Source of the DNA: Atriophallophorus winterbourni
Taxonomy: Eukaryota; Platyhelminthes; Trematoda; Plagiorchiida; Microphallidae
DNA: 64,000 nt
Direction of reading: 5' to 3'
Assembly (NCBI GenBank): GCA_013407085.1
Contig: JACCGJ010015001.1
Location: forward strand, 1 to 64,000
The notes under the pieces are model-generated. The model worked only from the letters and a program-made list of their open reading frames with translations. It had not been told where the DNA came from and searched no databases. Made by a program: the position numbers and the translations under genes. How positions within the stretch are numbered: the stretch's first letter is position 1; each line of letters begins with the position of its first letter. Below are positions 10,152 through 22,190 of the stretch, in pieces.

Positions 10152-10984
10152 AAGCACTCGTTACCTTTTCCATCCAAGATATGTTAAAGATACGGCGGAT
10201 GCTTCGTAAATGGAAAGCATTCAGTTTCCATTCGTGTCTTGCGTGTTTCACGGAAGTAAGGTAATACATTTAGTACACATGCGCTGTATACCGTCATGTT
10301 TGTATTCATAGTCAACTTACGTTTGCCTAAGACACGAGAGTTTTAACAGGAAAAGATGGCAGCTGCTCTACCGATCCGGTTATCAATCTTTGTGTCTAGC
10401 GAAATGTTATCAGCAATGGTTCATCAAGATATGTGAAATTATGTACTGGTTCAAGCTGACTATTTACAAAAGTGATGATGAGAGGCGATACAATCCCTTG
10501 ACTAAGGAGGTTGGTCTTGCTCATGCTGATTGTTAGCCCAAAGTATTTGCATGCTGACGAAAAACAATCCATTAGCGACTGGAGGTTCTCTTGGGAGTGA
10601 GCAATAATGGCTGCACAGATTAGCACATTTCATGCCTTGCTTTGTGCTCTCAACCCGTTCAGGTTGAAAAACTTGTCATCACATCGCATGCGAAGTTGAA
10701 TACCTTCTGTTTCCGTCATAGAAGCGTATTTTAGAAGAAAGCAAAGAAAATACCGAACAGTGCGAGAGCTAGAACACCCCTTTGTTATACGTTTAGGCGA
10801 ATTTCAAAGGCTTCTAAACTGCAAACGTTAAAATAGACTGAGGCCTTCATGCCAGAGTGGAAAGAAAGAACGAGGTTGAACAGTCATTGAGGGCAATCTA
10901 CACAATCTCTCTCTCTCCCTCCTGCCACCACCGAAGAAGCGATTGATGAAGTATCGGTAGTAAAGCGATTTACAACAATCATAT

Positions 10985-11890
10985 CATCCAAAATGGTCCT
11001 GTTCGAAGATAATATGAAAATTTTGACGCAAATCACTTCTGCAGATCATTGTGAGAAAATGCAAATGGATTTGGACAACGTGTCAAATTGGACGGCTTTG
11101 AATGATATAACATTCAACATACGGGAAAGTAAGATGCTACACCTTAGCAAGAATGTTCCTTGGATGTATCGATTGTGAACTGAAAACTTGTCATGGAGCT
11201 CGTTGTAAAAAGATCTTGGAAACCTGAAGAGATCGGTTCATTGACAGACTATATATCGAACGGCCAAAAGATTGTTAGGTATCTTTTGAAGAATATTTTG
11301 AAGATTCTCGCTGGTAATGTTACCAATGATAATGAACGTCTACTTTCGCCCTACGATGGATTAAGTGGCAGATGTCTGGGCTCCTTGGCCGCGAACAAAT
11401 TACTCTCTGATAAATTCTATCACAGAGCAACAAGGTTAGTGATATCTCTTCGCAATGTTCAGTATGCTGAAAGATTGCGACGTCTAAGTTAACGTGACTT
11501 TACTGAAAGGTAGATACGAAGCGATATTATTCTGATCTATAGATTTGTTTCTAACGAAGGTCATCTACCAAAACACCTGCTTGGTGTGTATAATGAGAAA
11601 ATGACACGCGGACATACCTTATCCCTTTACGTCACAAGTCGGCGCCATTGTTTCTCCGTACGTGCTATATTTCTTTGGAATTCCCCACCCCAACATGTGG
11701 TGAACTCTCCTTGCCTGGCGATTTTAAAAGCGAAATTGGACATACACATGCAAAAGAACATCATTCGTGAGCCTTACATTTGATATTCTCTATTCATTTT
11801 ATAGTATTATATTTTTCACATTTTCATTCATAGCGTCATTCTGTGGTGTTGTAAAGTATTAAAGTTTTAACCATAAATCCTGGAATCCTT
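10985..11890 (+). mobile_element. CR1-like LINE 3' fragment (sub-family B)
   Basis: Plus-strand pieces of a CR1/Jockey-like reverse transcriptase: LFEDNMKILTQI (a decayed FADD region), SDKFYHRATRLV, then FSVRAIFLWNS. The 3' end has AACCATAAATCC and an AATCCTTGA tail. A second 3' end of this sub-family is at 17,805-18,140. Truncated and frameshifted. Confidence 0.75.
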
Positions 11891-12392
11891 GAAAAAATGT
11901 TTTAGAGTAATTGAGGAACTCACGTGGAATTCCGTCCTCACCGGTGGCCTTCCCATTCGATTGCTTTGTTGAGCTCATTAAGATTAGGAGGAATATCTAA
12001 GTGTTAAAGTGATAAGACAACATGTAATTCATCCCATATTTCGAGCAGGTGATTAAAATTAGATTAATATTATTGCCTGCAGACACCATGTCAATCAACA
12101 TGTTCTTAAAACGGTTGATTGAGTTCCCATAGCAACCTCAGCTCCAACACAAGTATTCTACTGATTGACCGTTTCTCGTAAAGCGCTGAGTTCTCTAAGA
12201 CGTTCTTGAGCTGAATCACAATCCACTGGTGACACGGAGCAAATAGATTATGTAATGTTTTTGTTGATTGGCGCACGGATATTGTAGGCGATGTTGTTTG
12301 ACTGACAATCACATCACACCCACATCCTATAAACATAAAGCAATTATTCTCTTAAAAATTTCCTAATATTTTTGTAAATACGTAGCAGATAT
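11891..12392. other. No gene recognised
   Basis: Non-coding; no splice-supported ORF or repeat recognised. Confidence 0.35.
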
Positions 12393-13100
12393 CTCCAATT
12401 CAATTCAATTCAATTTTAATGGTCTAAAAAGCATATAGCTTAACAAAAAACCACAGAATAATATGGGAATTACGAATAACATGGGTAGAAAAACGGGATT
12501 TGTTTGCTTACTGAGCAGTTCAGGAATCAAGTAAAAATCCATAGGGCGGAAACTGTTTCAAAAAGTTCAAATCTTTTATGGTGTAAAATATATAGGTTCA
12601 AAGTTCGGATTGGTCGACATGAAATTGTCCAAATTCGATTTGAATATATCCAAGTTGGGTGAATGTGCAACATTGCAAGGTAGGGAGTTCCAGGTAAAGC
12701 ATACACGTACAGATTAAAATACCTTCGACAGTTTAGTCTCGAGTCGGGAATAAGTCCTGTATAGTCGTGACTCCAGCTGGTTATGGGTGGTAGTCGCGTG
12801 AATAGTTTATTTAGGGGATGGTTGGGAGTATGCAGTATATTGAACATAAGAATCAAATCACCTCTAAGACGGCGGTAACGAGAGTCGAATAGATTGAGAC
12901 TTGCAATACGATCTTCGTATTGTTTGTGCTTCAAACCGCGTACGAGCTTGGTGGTCCGATGTTATATTCTCTGCAAGAGGCAGCAAAATTACGGCAACAT
13001 AAAACTGGGTGTGTAGTTGTGTATAATCGAAAGGCTTGCAAGTAAACTGGGATATTTTTAGCGTTCGTTTGCAAAACGATTTGTAAAATTCTTTGGACAA
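12393..13100 (-). mobile_element. CR1-like LINE 3' fragment (sub-family D)
   Basis: Minus strand contains YRRLRGDLILMFNILHT and SRLNCRRYFN, typical of CR1-like RT C-termini, and ends in an (AATTG/GAATT)n tail at about 12,395-12,416. Frameshifted and truncated. Confidence 0.7.
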
Positions 13101-13604
13101 TACCCGATATTGTTTGTACCATTGGTGATTAATTTGATCGATTGGTAACGGATTTTAAAAATAATCAAGTGTCGTGAGCCAGTTAATTTAATGAGCACAT
13201 ACTCTTTCTACCCCCTTATTGTCTGACTGAACAACTGTCAGTCATTAATGATAAAGATCACTGCAACGTCAGGTGGGCTAGATTGATAAATCGTGTTCAA
13301 AACGCGTGTGCATTCAAATGAGAAAACGATTGTTCTCGAGATAATTACATTGTTTTAATTATCAATAGGTGTATGCGAGCGATTGCCAAACTGGCATTTG
13401 TTCATATTCGTATTCTACAATCTCTACAAGCATTTTCTTGTTATTTGTACCGCTTAAACAGAATTGTTATTATGAGCAATCGTGGCTTAGCTTAGTATGT
13501 GGAATTGAGGTGTTGGTTTAATAATAAATAAAGTTTCATCCTGACACAAAGTTCAGACAAAGCTTAGAGGTCATCTTTTGCTTTGGCATCTGAAAGGGTT
13601 TGTT
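13101..13604. other. No gene recognised
   Basis: AT-rich non-coding sequence without recognised features. Confidence 0.35.
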
Positions 13605-15260
13605 CTGATTCAGAACTCAGAACTCAGAATGTCAAATGATAGAAAAACCAGTAAGCTTAACAATAACCATAGGATGACAGGTATATGGAGTAAAAATACA
13701 CAATCCCACAAAACTCCATATGGACAGTCACATACCACATGGTTCGTCATATACTCATCCAATTTTTAGCGAAAACCGCAACAGATTCCGAGCGTGTGAT
13801 TTCTTCAGGCACAAATTTCCAAGTGAAACAAAATTCTTACTGAGAAAAAATTTCGACGAATATCCAATCGAGAATGTGGAATGCTCAAAGACTTTGGATG
13901 TTTTCGTGTTCGAGTAAGGCCATTGGCCATCAGCAAGCGTTTAAGGGTATGGTTCACAGTAAACAAGATTTTGAATGCCAACAGGAGGTCACCACGTATC
14001 CGTCGTTGGGTAAAATAATGTAGATTCAGTCTTAACATTCGCTCTTTGAAACGAGGCACCAACTTGATAAATCCTGTCAAGTAGTTTGATATCCTTCCTC
14101 AGCCATGGTGCCCAGGCTTGGATGGAATATTCCATAACAGGACCATATACGTGTTAATTTCCCAGGGTAGGGTTTCGGGCGGAATATTCTTTTGAGAAGA
14201 CTCAAGATACGACAAGATTTATTGTACACTATACGGCAATGATGTCCATGCTTAAGGTTAGACGGCACCCAGATACCGAGATCCTTTTCTGCGGTGGTCC
14301 AGACGAGATCTTGCGTGCCAAGCTGATACGTGTGGTGCAGAGATTTTCCAAGCCGCAACATTTTACATTTCGCAGGATTAAATGGTAACTCATTTGATTA
14401 AGACCAACGAAATAAGGCGCACAGATCCCGTTGTAATGCCATACAGCCATTAACAGACCTGACACGTTTCCATATTTTAATATCATCTGCAAAAAGTATC
14501 AAGTTACATCTAATATCCTCTACTATATCGTTCATGTACACCAAGAATAGAAGAGGTCCAAGCACCGAGCCTTGCGGAACTCCACTTGTGACGTCTATTC
14601 TTCTAGAGAAGGTGCTGTAATTCAAAGTTTTAATGGTCCAAAATGTAAATACTTTACACTAACCACGCGAACTTCGACGTGTCTATCAGTAAGATAGTTT
14701 CGTATCCAATTCAGCAACATCCCGTTATTCCATAAGCTTTTTTATTAAAATTTCATGGTTGACTCTATCGAAAGCTTTGGAAATGTCGATGTAGCAAGCA
14801 TGTAGAGCCTCACTTTCGTCTAGCGCCTTGGTCGAATCCTCTAACGTCGTAAGAAGATTAGATAAACAGCAATGATTTCTTCGAAAACCGTGTTGTGATG
14901 CAGTCAAAAATATTTTGGTTTACAAAATGTTCTTTTATGCGCGCAGTCACAATGCGTTCCATTAATTTAGAGATCACCGGAAGTAGCGTTACCGGTCTAT
15001 AGTTTGCTGTCTGAACGGCTACAATCTTCGTAGATAGGGGTTATCATCCCGGCTTTCCAATGTGGTGGTATTTTTCCTTCATGTAGGCTGAGATTAAATA
15101 AGCGCGCGAGAGGAGCAGTCAAAGCAATTCGACACCTGCGAAGTATGGCGGGGCTGATTTTGTCTGCACCAGGGGACTTTTTTCGTTTAGTTGACAAAGT
15201 TCCCGCACAACCATATATTCATTGACCGTCATTTCACTTAGTAATTCCAAACGGGGCATT
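13605..15260 (-). mobile_element. CR1-like LINE, longest copy (sub-family A)
   Basis: On the minus strand the reverse-transcriptase blocks follow in order: KSPGADKISPAIL (about 15,170), IPPHWKAGMITPIY, SQHGFRRNHCC (about 14,890), DISKAFDRVNHE, GVPQGSVLGPLLFLVYMND, LILFADDIKIW (catalytic FADD, about 14,480), AEKDLGIWV, then RRIRGDLLLAFKI and the C-terminus (about 13,990). The 3' end at 13,608-13,632 has repeated TCAGAAC/TTCTGAG units. Stops and frameshifts break the ORF, and no endonuclease domain is seen, so it is a dead 5'-truncated copy. Confidence 0.9.
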
Positions 15261-15850
15261 TAGGGGCATTTAGGTACAACCCACTGAGTTTACATTTTGC
15301 CATTTTCAGGTGAGTCATCATTTTGTGCTTATCAACCTGCTGGGACGTAGACCCAGAGCTGTCTTTCGTGACTTTGTTTAATATAGGTGACAAGGTTGAA
15401 CTTAGACTAAGCTTGAAATGCCTCCGATTTAACTGATCTTCAGCGTGGTAGACAGCAATGGCTATTTCAGAACTTTCAGTATCTGCATCGGTTTCGAACG
15501 CAAACTCAAATAATTACTTCCTTTATTTTTTGTTCTGAGCAATATGGAGTGTTAACGACCTTGTAAATGTGGTAACCTTCGGACGATATCCCAGTTTCAT
15601 ATAAGTGATTTAACGGTTTTCACTTGTTTTAGCCTGATAATCCTTTGTTCAGTGTTTGACCTCTAACTTAACAACAATCAAGTTTTATGATTAATGTTAG
15701 AAACCTCTAAATGGTTTCGCGATAGAGTGAGTTTGTTATTTAACGACACATACAATGTTTACTCTTGGTATTTATTGCTCGATCCCAATCGCTATGAACT
15801 TCGTTTAGAAAACTAGTAACTCCATCAACGCCAATGTGTCTGTATTTTGT
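15261..15850. other. No gene recognised
   Basis: Intergenic sequence between the LINE and the GPCR gene. Nothing recognised. Confidence 0.35.
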
Positions 15851-15856
15851 TTTATT
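15851..15856 (-). terminator. Polyadenylation signal for the GPCR gene
   Basis: TTTATT on the plus strand is AATAAA on the minus strand, about 45 bp past the GPCR stop codon. Confidence 0.5.
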
Positions 15857-15900
15857 CATATAACAATACAATCATAAACTCCTGGCAATAATGCTTGTAA

Positions 15901-16830
15901 TCAATAGACCGAAACGCAAGTGTCAGTGCTTTCGATTGAAGATTTCTTCAAAACCTTCGAAAACATGTTCATAATGGTCACGTGTAGTGGCTTTAATAAT
16001 GCTATGTACAACAAAGGTATCACACAACTGTTTACCGTGAGCAACGAGGCTGTGACAATTTGCGCCGGGCTGCCAGCAATGTATTCAATACTGGCTGTTC
16101 TACTGAGTAGAAAATAAATTCCATCCGGCGTGATGAGGGTGGTTGTAATGAGAATGTGACAAACAATGCTGAAGGTCAAACGTCGACCGACTTGCTTGCT
16201 TGTGGACGGATCGTTTCCTTGGCTTCGTCGTAAGTAGGTGAGTATTCTCCACGACATGAATATATTCATTACTGTTGGCAGCAGATAGGAGGAAAAAAAC
16301 CAAATGTATGAATCAATGACCACAATTAAAGATGGAGCAAATGTACATTTACTTTTCGGGCTGACGGATAAGTGGAACATGATTGGTAGACTGCAAGCAA
16401 ACGCCAGAGTGATCAGTAAAGTGTAGTATATGATCAACCTTCTGCGTTGGTGACTTTTGTAAAATACCGGCCATGTGACTGCTATAAATCGATCCACTGT
16501 AAGCGTGAAGGAGTTGTAAAGACTCAACGCGATGGCGTAAAAAAGCGGCCAGTTTGAAATCCAAAAGTGACATACAGCGACGTTGGTAACGGTTTCATTC
16601 AATGGTAACGTCCATTCTAGATAGATGTATAATGTGGTTATGATACAGACGAAAGTGTCGAACGTGGCTTGTGTTATCAAAAGTAATTTTGGAACAAAAC
16701 AAGAGAAAGTGGAAAAGTACAATATGACAATGAAGAACAGATTGACAATGATGCCAAAATTGAAGATGACCAAACGAAAAATGTTCACCAAATACTGCCA
16801 ACTGGTTGTGACTACGGTGTATAATACCAT
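15901..16830 (-). CDS. Class A (rhodopsin-like) G-protein-coupled receptor
   Basis: Intronless 309-residue ORF with seven hydrophobic segments at about residues 14-40, 46-72, 88-118, 130-154, 168-200, 217-242 and 255-280. Class A marks are G26-N30 in TM1, D58 in TM2, C87 and C162 placed for the TM3-ECL2 disulphide, and DRF (113-115, variant of DRY) after TM3. TM7 has NSCVIPLLY (267-275), so the NPxxY asparagine is replaced; TM6 lacks CWxP. N78ET could be glycosylated. The N-terminus is very short. It should sit in the plasma membrane and couple to G proteins; the ligand is unknown. The divergent motifs fit flatworm-specific orphan receptors (PROF-like), which is an inference. The ATG at 16,830 is the first in frame; an in-frame stop lies about 45 bp upstream. 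Confidence 0.9.
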   Translation of the reverse strand: MVLYTVVTTSWQYLVNIFRLVIFNFGIIVNLFFIVILYFSTFSCFVPKLLLITQATFDTFVCIITTLYIYLEWTLPLNETVTNVAVCHFWISNWPLFYAIALSLYNSFTLTVDRFIAVTWPVFYKSHQRRRLIIYYTLLITLAFACSLPIMFHLSVSPKSKCTFAPSLIVVIDSYIWFFSSYLLPTVMNIFMSWRILTYLRRSQGNDPSTSKQVGRRLTFSIVCHILITTTLITPDGIYFLLSRTASIEYIAGSPAQIVTASLLTVNSCVIPLLYIALLKPLHVTIMNMFSKVLKKSSIESTDTCVSVY

Positions 16831-16955
16831 TATGACAATGAGGGGCGAAAATTGACGAGTGTATATAAATTACAGGTCCACCAATCAGAAATGAAATAGG
16901 AAAATTCGATTGGGCGGGAATTCGTGTTTTGAGGGAAAACGAATAAATATATGTT

Positions 16956-16975
16956 GTATATATATATATATATAT
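16956..16975. repeat. (TA)n tract upstream of the GPCR
   Basis: Short TA dinucleotide run about 130 bp upstream of the GPCR start. A TATATA-like sequence also lies near 16,860. Promoter role is possible but unproven. Confidence 0.6.
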
Positions 16976-17804
16976 TGTGTTCAGAAGAATTAAAGTTCAT
17001 TAGCCCCAAGCTAAAATTTCGAACCAATCTTTTTCTTGAATTTTTTGCTATCGAAATCATTAATTTTCTAAAACTCGAAATTTTTAAAATTTTGTTAGCC
17101 AAGTTGAAAATGTAAGTCGCACATTCCACGATGCTTTTCCGTGGCTGCTGATTTCACAGACTCGAATTGTTCACTCTAGAACGCGTGTGCATCTGAGGGT
17201 TAGCTATTTTGACTGAGAGAATAATCCGTTTGGCGGACCACCCACTCAGGCACCTAATCAAAATTCGCTTCAGTTTGTCGACACGTAGTCATCATCTCAC
17301 CATCCAAATACGATAGTCCCAAATTCTACTGTCGTCGTAACTTTTATTCACTCCGTGTGGAACAGTTTACCTTAAGAAATTGTTTCGTCATCGAGTGAAC
17401 TGATTTTCAATTAAAATTAGAAAATGTTTTGTTGAATAATACTGTACACTCACCGGTTTACGAAAAATCATCAGAGCCGGAATTATACATACGCGCTTAA
17501 AAACATATTTACCCAAAATGATATTTCCGACCGATATTTCTCCACTCTATATCATACTTGGAGTAATTTTCTACCCTTAATTCGAACCGCTTGGCTCGAA
17601 CTATGAATGTGTGATTTATTAAAAATTTTATACTTATTCCACATTGAATTTTACATCATATTTGCCCTTATCACCATAAATACAAAATCTTCAAAGGTGT
17701 TAAATTCTCGAGATTGGGGTGAAAAACCTATGTTGCATCAGCGAAACCAAATTAATCGAGATTTTGAATGTAATCACATTATCTCGAAAATATGAAAATG
17801 TACC
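16976..17804. other. No gene recognised
   Basis: AT-rich intergenic sequence; no recognised exon or repeat. Confidence 0.35.
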
Positions 17805-18140
17805 GAGTCAATGAGACTCCTGAATGATGCTTGCGGACACACCTTATCCCTTTACGTTCCAAGTTCCCGTATTGATTGTCGGCGCCATTTTATCGCCGTA
17901 CATGCTATATTTCTTTGGAATTCCCTGCTCCAACATGTGGTGGACTCTCCTTGCCTGGCGATTTTTAAAGCGAAATCGGACTTGCACTTGCAAACGAACG
18001 TCATTCGTGAGCCTTAGATTTGATATTCTCTATTGCTTTTATACTATTGTAATTTTTATGTTTTATTTATACCGTAATCCTGTGATGCTGTAAAGCATTA
18101 ACTTTTTTAACCATAAATCCTTGAATCCTTGAATCCTTGT
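17805..18140 (+). mobile_element. CR1-like LINE 3' end (sub-family B)
   Basis: Encodes HTLSLYVPSSRIDCRRHFI and AIFLWNSLLQHVVDSPCLA, matching the 3' part of the 10,985-11,890 copy. It ends with AACCATAAATCC followed by tandem TTGAATCC units (18,118-18,138), the octamer-like 3' tail of this sub-family. Confidence 0.8.
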
Positions 18141-18439
18141 TGGATTTTCTCTAACCTGTTAAAACAATCGTCTCTATTCTTTTAAAGTGAAACAAGGTTG
18201 AGATACACAATTGATTGTGGTGCTCACATCCTCGTCGTCACGCTAGATTGGTTATGTTAAGCGTCTTGAGCCCTTGGTCTTTAGGTCTTTGTAGAAAACT
18301 ATTCGAGAGTGGCTTTCTAGTACAAGATTCAATAATTTATGGCCACAAAAAGTACATAGCTTACCGATTACCATATCATAGTAAATATTCGTTCATGAAA
18401 AAGGAATAAAAAATAATTACGTAATGTCAAGTGTAGTCC

Positions 18440-19600
18440 AGTTGAATACTTACCATGTGTCAATAAACAGGTGAAGTCAAATCGTTATGCAACAAATAGG
18501 TGTCCAAATTTCGAATGAATGTTTCGACGCTGGGAGAGATGAAAAGAGTTTCAGGGAGGGCATTCCACAGGAAACCGACACGTACAGAATAAAAATATCG
18601 GCTACAGCTGATACGGGATTGTGGAATTTGTAGTGTCTCTGAGTAGCTGGGTGTGTTGTGACTCACGGTATTCGAATAAGTTTGTTAAAGGATGATGTAG
18701 GGTATTTAATATTTTTTATGTTAGTATCACATCACTTCTAAGGCTTCTTTTAAGGGGAGTGAGGAGTCTCACTTTCCGGAAACCACTTACAAGTTTTGTT
18801 GCACGATTGTATATTTTATCACATCACATCGGAGCGACTTCAAGTTTATAAATAGGAGAAATTATTCAGCGTTTCCAATCTGTATTAATCACACCATTTG
18901 CCAGTATTTGTTTGAACAAGTATGTAAGTGGTTTGTATAGCAAGTTCGCACATTGCTTCAATATAAGCGGGTTTATTCCGTCAGCCCCAGGGGATTTTCC
19001 GGTTTTCAGATTATCTAAGGCTTGATGAACGCGACATTTATTTTACTCAGGTCAACCGTGGTTGAAATGGTTTGATTTCGGATGTGAATTGCATGTTCTC
19101 TCGGGCTGAATACAGATGTATAAAACGCGGCTAAAGCTTCATCGGTTTCTGATGCGGTTGCTGTTGGTCCAGCTGACATGTTCACACTAGGGTCCAGTCG
19201 TTTGACATCGTCATCAAGTTTGTCAAGCATGAGCGAGATTAACGCTACAGATAGTATATTTTGTGATTCCAAGTGATGAACTATTTTTTTTCCGTCACTA
19301 TACGATCTAGAACTTTGGATATCACAAGAAGCAGGATGATATGACCGTAGTCTGCAAAATCTGAACATCTACCACCCTTGTAGATAGGTGAAATTACAAA
19401 ATTCGAGGTCATCGAGTTGTCGCATTTTGCATGCACTTTTGACAAAAAATCGTAACGCTTGACAGACCTGGCATTAGGACTTACCGCCTTTTGGCAAACC
19501 GTGCACATGCAGACCGGTGCGCTTTGTTTTCTTGTCGGGGTCATCGGGTCATGGTTGTGAGCAGCACTGTTCAGTGGTGTGTGCAAAAGAAGTGGTTCTG
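18440..19600 (-). mobile_element. CR1-like LINE fragments in rearranged order
   Basis: Minus-strand blocks, reading from high to low coordinate: FVISPIYKGGRCSDF with KVLDRIV (about 19,310-19,400), then EALAAFYTSVFSPRE (about 19,100), then LKTGKSPGADGINPLIL (about 18,990), then the C-terminal SRISCSRYFYSVRVGFLWNA (18,500-18,640). In a normal RT the IYKGG block follows the KSPGADGI block, so the order is permuted, or two partial copies are joined. Confidence 0.7.
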
Positions 19601-21086
19601 TCGAGCGATCGATGATGAATATCGTGAGCGCGACAAAATGCGGTGAATAAGAGCCAATTCAGAATTGAATCCGGCGATACGCACAATGTTGAAGATATAA
19701 CCAGTCGATGGGAAGAATGAGATTTTTCCGATCACGTTAATCTCTTTGAGGACTTGAAGAATATTAACAGCGTGGCACGCGTAGATCCAATATCGAAAAA
19801 ATCTCGATAAATCCGAATTTGATGGTATTATCGAAAACAGCTACGAGGGTGGTATATCCAGAAGCCTCCCTTCGAGGGAATTCCAACAAAGTATAATACA
19901 TTCACGTACGCGTAAGTGTAAGAACAGTATATCCTGAAAATCATCAGCATGTCGCGTATGAAGGAGTTAGGATACACAAATTTAACAAAACAGTTTCTTG
20001 ACGAGTATATGGGATTCGAATTTAACCCGTACTTAGCAGACTCAAATATGCCTGCGTGTTCAAATTACAAGATAATAAAAGTGCTTGTATAAAGAATTAT
20101 ATACACCGAACAAGTGCACACTACAAACCGTTTCAGCCGACCCCAATTAATAGCAAACCGAATTTGTGTTTTGAAACAAACGCCCAATGTGCTCAGAACC
20201 GCGAAACCTCGGATGGATGTTGCACAGAATCTCCAAACTCAATTGATTCAAATGGACAATCACATTCGTTATGTACGTCTTTTGTTAATCAGTTACTACT
20301 ATTAATTTGTAAGTAGCACGTTTAAACATTAATTATAGAACCACGGTGTTCAAACAGAATCAGGTAGTGATACCTGGTTAAGCACTCAAGGCGCTCATGG
20401 ATTAACAAAGTAATGTGCTGGATATCACAATAGTCTTCATACGTAAATAATTGCATGTACATTTTGTCTTCTAATTTAATGTAGTCAATCATCCAACAGT
20501 ATAAGTGTTTTGCTCCGAATCGCTTGGACTAAACATGTATCGTACATTTCACCTGATTGAATGTGATGTATTCTGCACAATTGCAGTTGGTGGAAGCCGG
20601 ATGTGATCATATCAAGTCAATTGAGGCTAAATCACGTTTTCTGTTCGAAAAGGTTTTAGAACACTCGATGCAGCGCTAACCGCGTCACTTCCTGCGTTTC
20701 ACTACCACTTGATGATTGTGTCTCAATTCACCGCAAAGTTCAACCATTCCAACACTGATCGCGTTCACCCACAAATCCCACGTTACGAAAGAACGCCAAT
20801 CGGTAAAACGCGTTTGTTACGCACAAAACAAGGAACAACACAACCAAATCTTTATAGGTAAACCTCAACATGTCTGCCCCGGTTGTTAACTAGATTTAAT
20901 TTGTTGGTCGATTTCATATCAGCAGGTTCGCTTCAACCTCTAACCGAGAAAGGCGCGTTTAAGCGACCTTGACCAATCGCATATCGTTCACTAGCGGCTG
21001 AAGTGTTCCATCTGTTTACGTTTTCGAATATATTTTCACTCGAAATTTTTTGGCGCAATTCTTCTACCGAAACCCTAATTATTACA
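19601..21086. other. Mostly unassigned; possible exon and R1 fragment
   Basis: At 20,093-20,260 a frame with helical composition (MDVAQNLQTQLIQMDNHIRY) ends at a GTACGT donor, but a second frame is equally open and the acceptor is weak. At 20,335-20,420 there is a minus-strand R1 fragment (CACGGTGTTCAAAC, then CACTCAAGGCGCT). Confidence 0.3.
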
Positions 21087-21189
21087 CTAAGGCATTGTGG
21101 TGCTCACATCCCCATCCCTTACATACCACTACCGGTTTCTGGCTAATTTGCCGTCATCAGGTGGAGACAGTAAGATCAGGTTGAGTGAG
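21087..21189 (-). mobile_element. Short R1 insertion with hammerhead and 13-bp TSD
   Basis: CCTAATTATTACA at 21,074-21,086 recurs at 21,190-21,202, bounding about 103 bp. The insert contains the whole hammerhead plus about 45 nt of downstream R1 sequence. The last two bases of the repeat (CC) may belong to R1, so the duplication is at least 11 bp. Confidence 0.7.
21126..21164 (-). ncRNA. Hammerhead ribozyme motif (R1)
   Basis: Minus strand: CCAC, CTGATGA, CGGC-AAATTA-GCCA (three pairs, closing C/A mismatch), GAAA, CCGG, T-A17, GTGG. Core and helix I are intact; helix II is slightly weakened. Confidence 0.75.
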
Positions 21190-21965
21190 CCTAATTATTA
21201 CAATTTATCGGTTTTCGTCGCCCGACTTATTGGTGCTTCATATTCTTGTGTTGTGTCGGAGGGTGGTTTTCTGCATTTCGCCCGAAAGCTAGTGATCAGT
21301 ACTCATCGCTATTGCACTTCGCACTCTGATTAGACTAGCGAGAAAATATTTACTCAATCCAAATTCAATGGTTAGAAACGTGCAAACATTGAGTTGTCTT
21401 GGTTAATCGTGCATTGTCTTTCGCAATAATCCACACGATATGAAATTATGGTCGATTTGTATTGAACAGCGGTCAACAAACTTGGCACATACAAAACTAT
21501 TTAAAATTACGCAACGAAGCATTGTTTTTAACTGAGTCAGATCTCAATCGGAATAAACAAACGAATGGTGAAAGTCTAAAAATAAGATTCACTTTTCGTC
21601 TACGGTAAACACTATTTAAATCAGAATGTTAAAATGTTATAATTATTAATGAATCTCAATTCATGAATGATATCATATTCATAAATAAAGATCTGTTGAA
21701 CTACTTGAAATTTATAGTTATTCATAGAATATGTACATTGTATTTGAAACACTAAATTACTGTAAAGCTGCCTTTCGTCATACCCAAACTGTAAAATATC
21801 AAAAGACATTATTCTCCATGATTTGTTGTTGTTTCTGCTTGCCTGTTCATGTGAAGATTGCAAGATTAGGTTCAATAGCCAGAAACCGGCAACTTGTTCA
21901 CCATTCTCCCACAGGTTTAAGCGCATGCGGATCCTTATCGTACTGCCCTGTCTTTAATACTGTCC

Positions 21966-22003
21966 TTGCTTGATGAATTCAAACAGTACGAAACCGGTCT
22001 TGG
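21966..22003 (+). ncRNA. Degenerate hammerhead (R2)
   Basis: TTGATGA at 21,970 (C3 changed to T), ATTC-AAACA-GTAC helix II, GAAACCGGTC at 21,990-21,999, then TTGG. Loss of C3 should abolish activity. Confidence 0.55.
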
Positions 22004-22190
22004 GGTGTGTGGTAGAAATGTATGCAAATGAGCAATTTTATTCATAGTTATGATTATAACACCATTATACATGTGTTTGGTCACATGTGCTTAGACATGT
22101 ACCAGCGTAATCCAACAGTGGCTTACAAGCGCAATTTGTTTACCATTCTTCCACTGTTTCAAGCGCATGCGGATCCTAATCCTACTGTCC

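Larger units (their letters stand above)
9372..10880 (-). mobile_element. RTE-like LINE fragment with nested R1
   Basis: Minus-strand frames contain RTE reverse-transcriptase pieces (FGLTISMSKTNLLSQG, and LEPVHNFTYL near 10,440-10,560). The 3' end GGCCAACAACAA occurs at about 9,395-9,410. Related copies lie at 26.3, 33.2, 34.5, 37-40, 42.4 and 60.3 kb. The copy is interrupted by the R1 insertion at 9874-10151 and has many stops and frameshifts. Confidence 0.75.
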
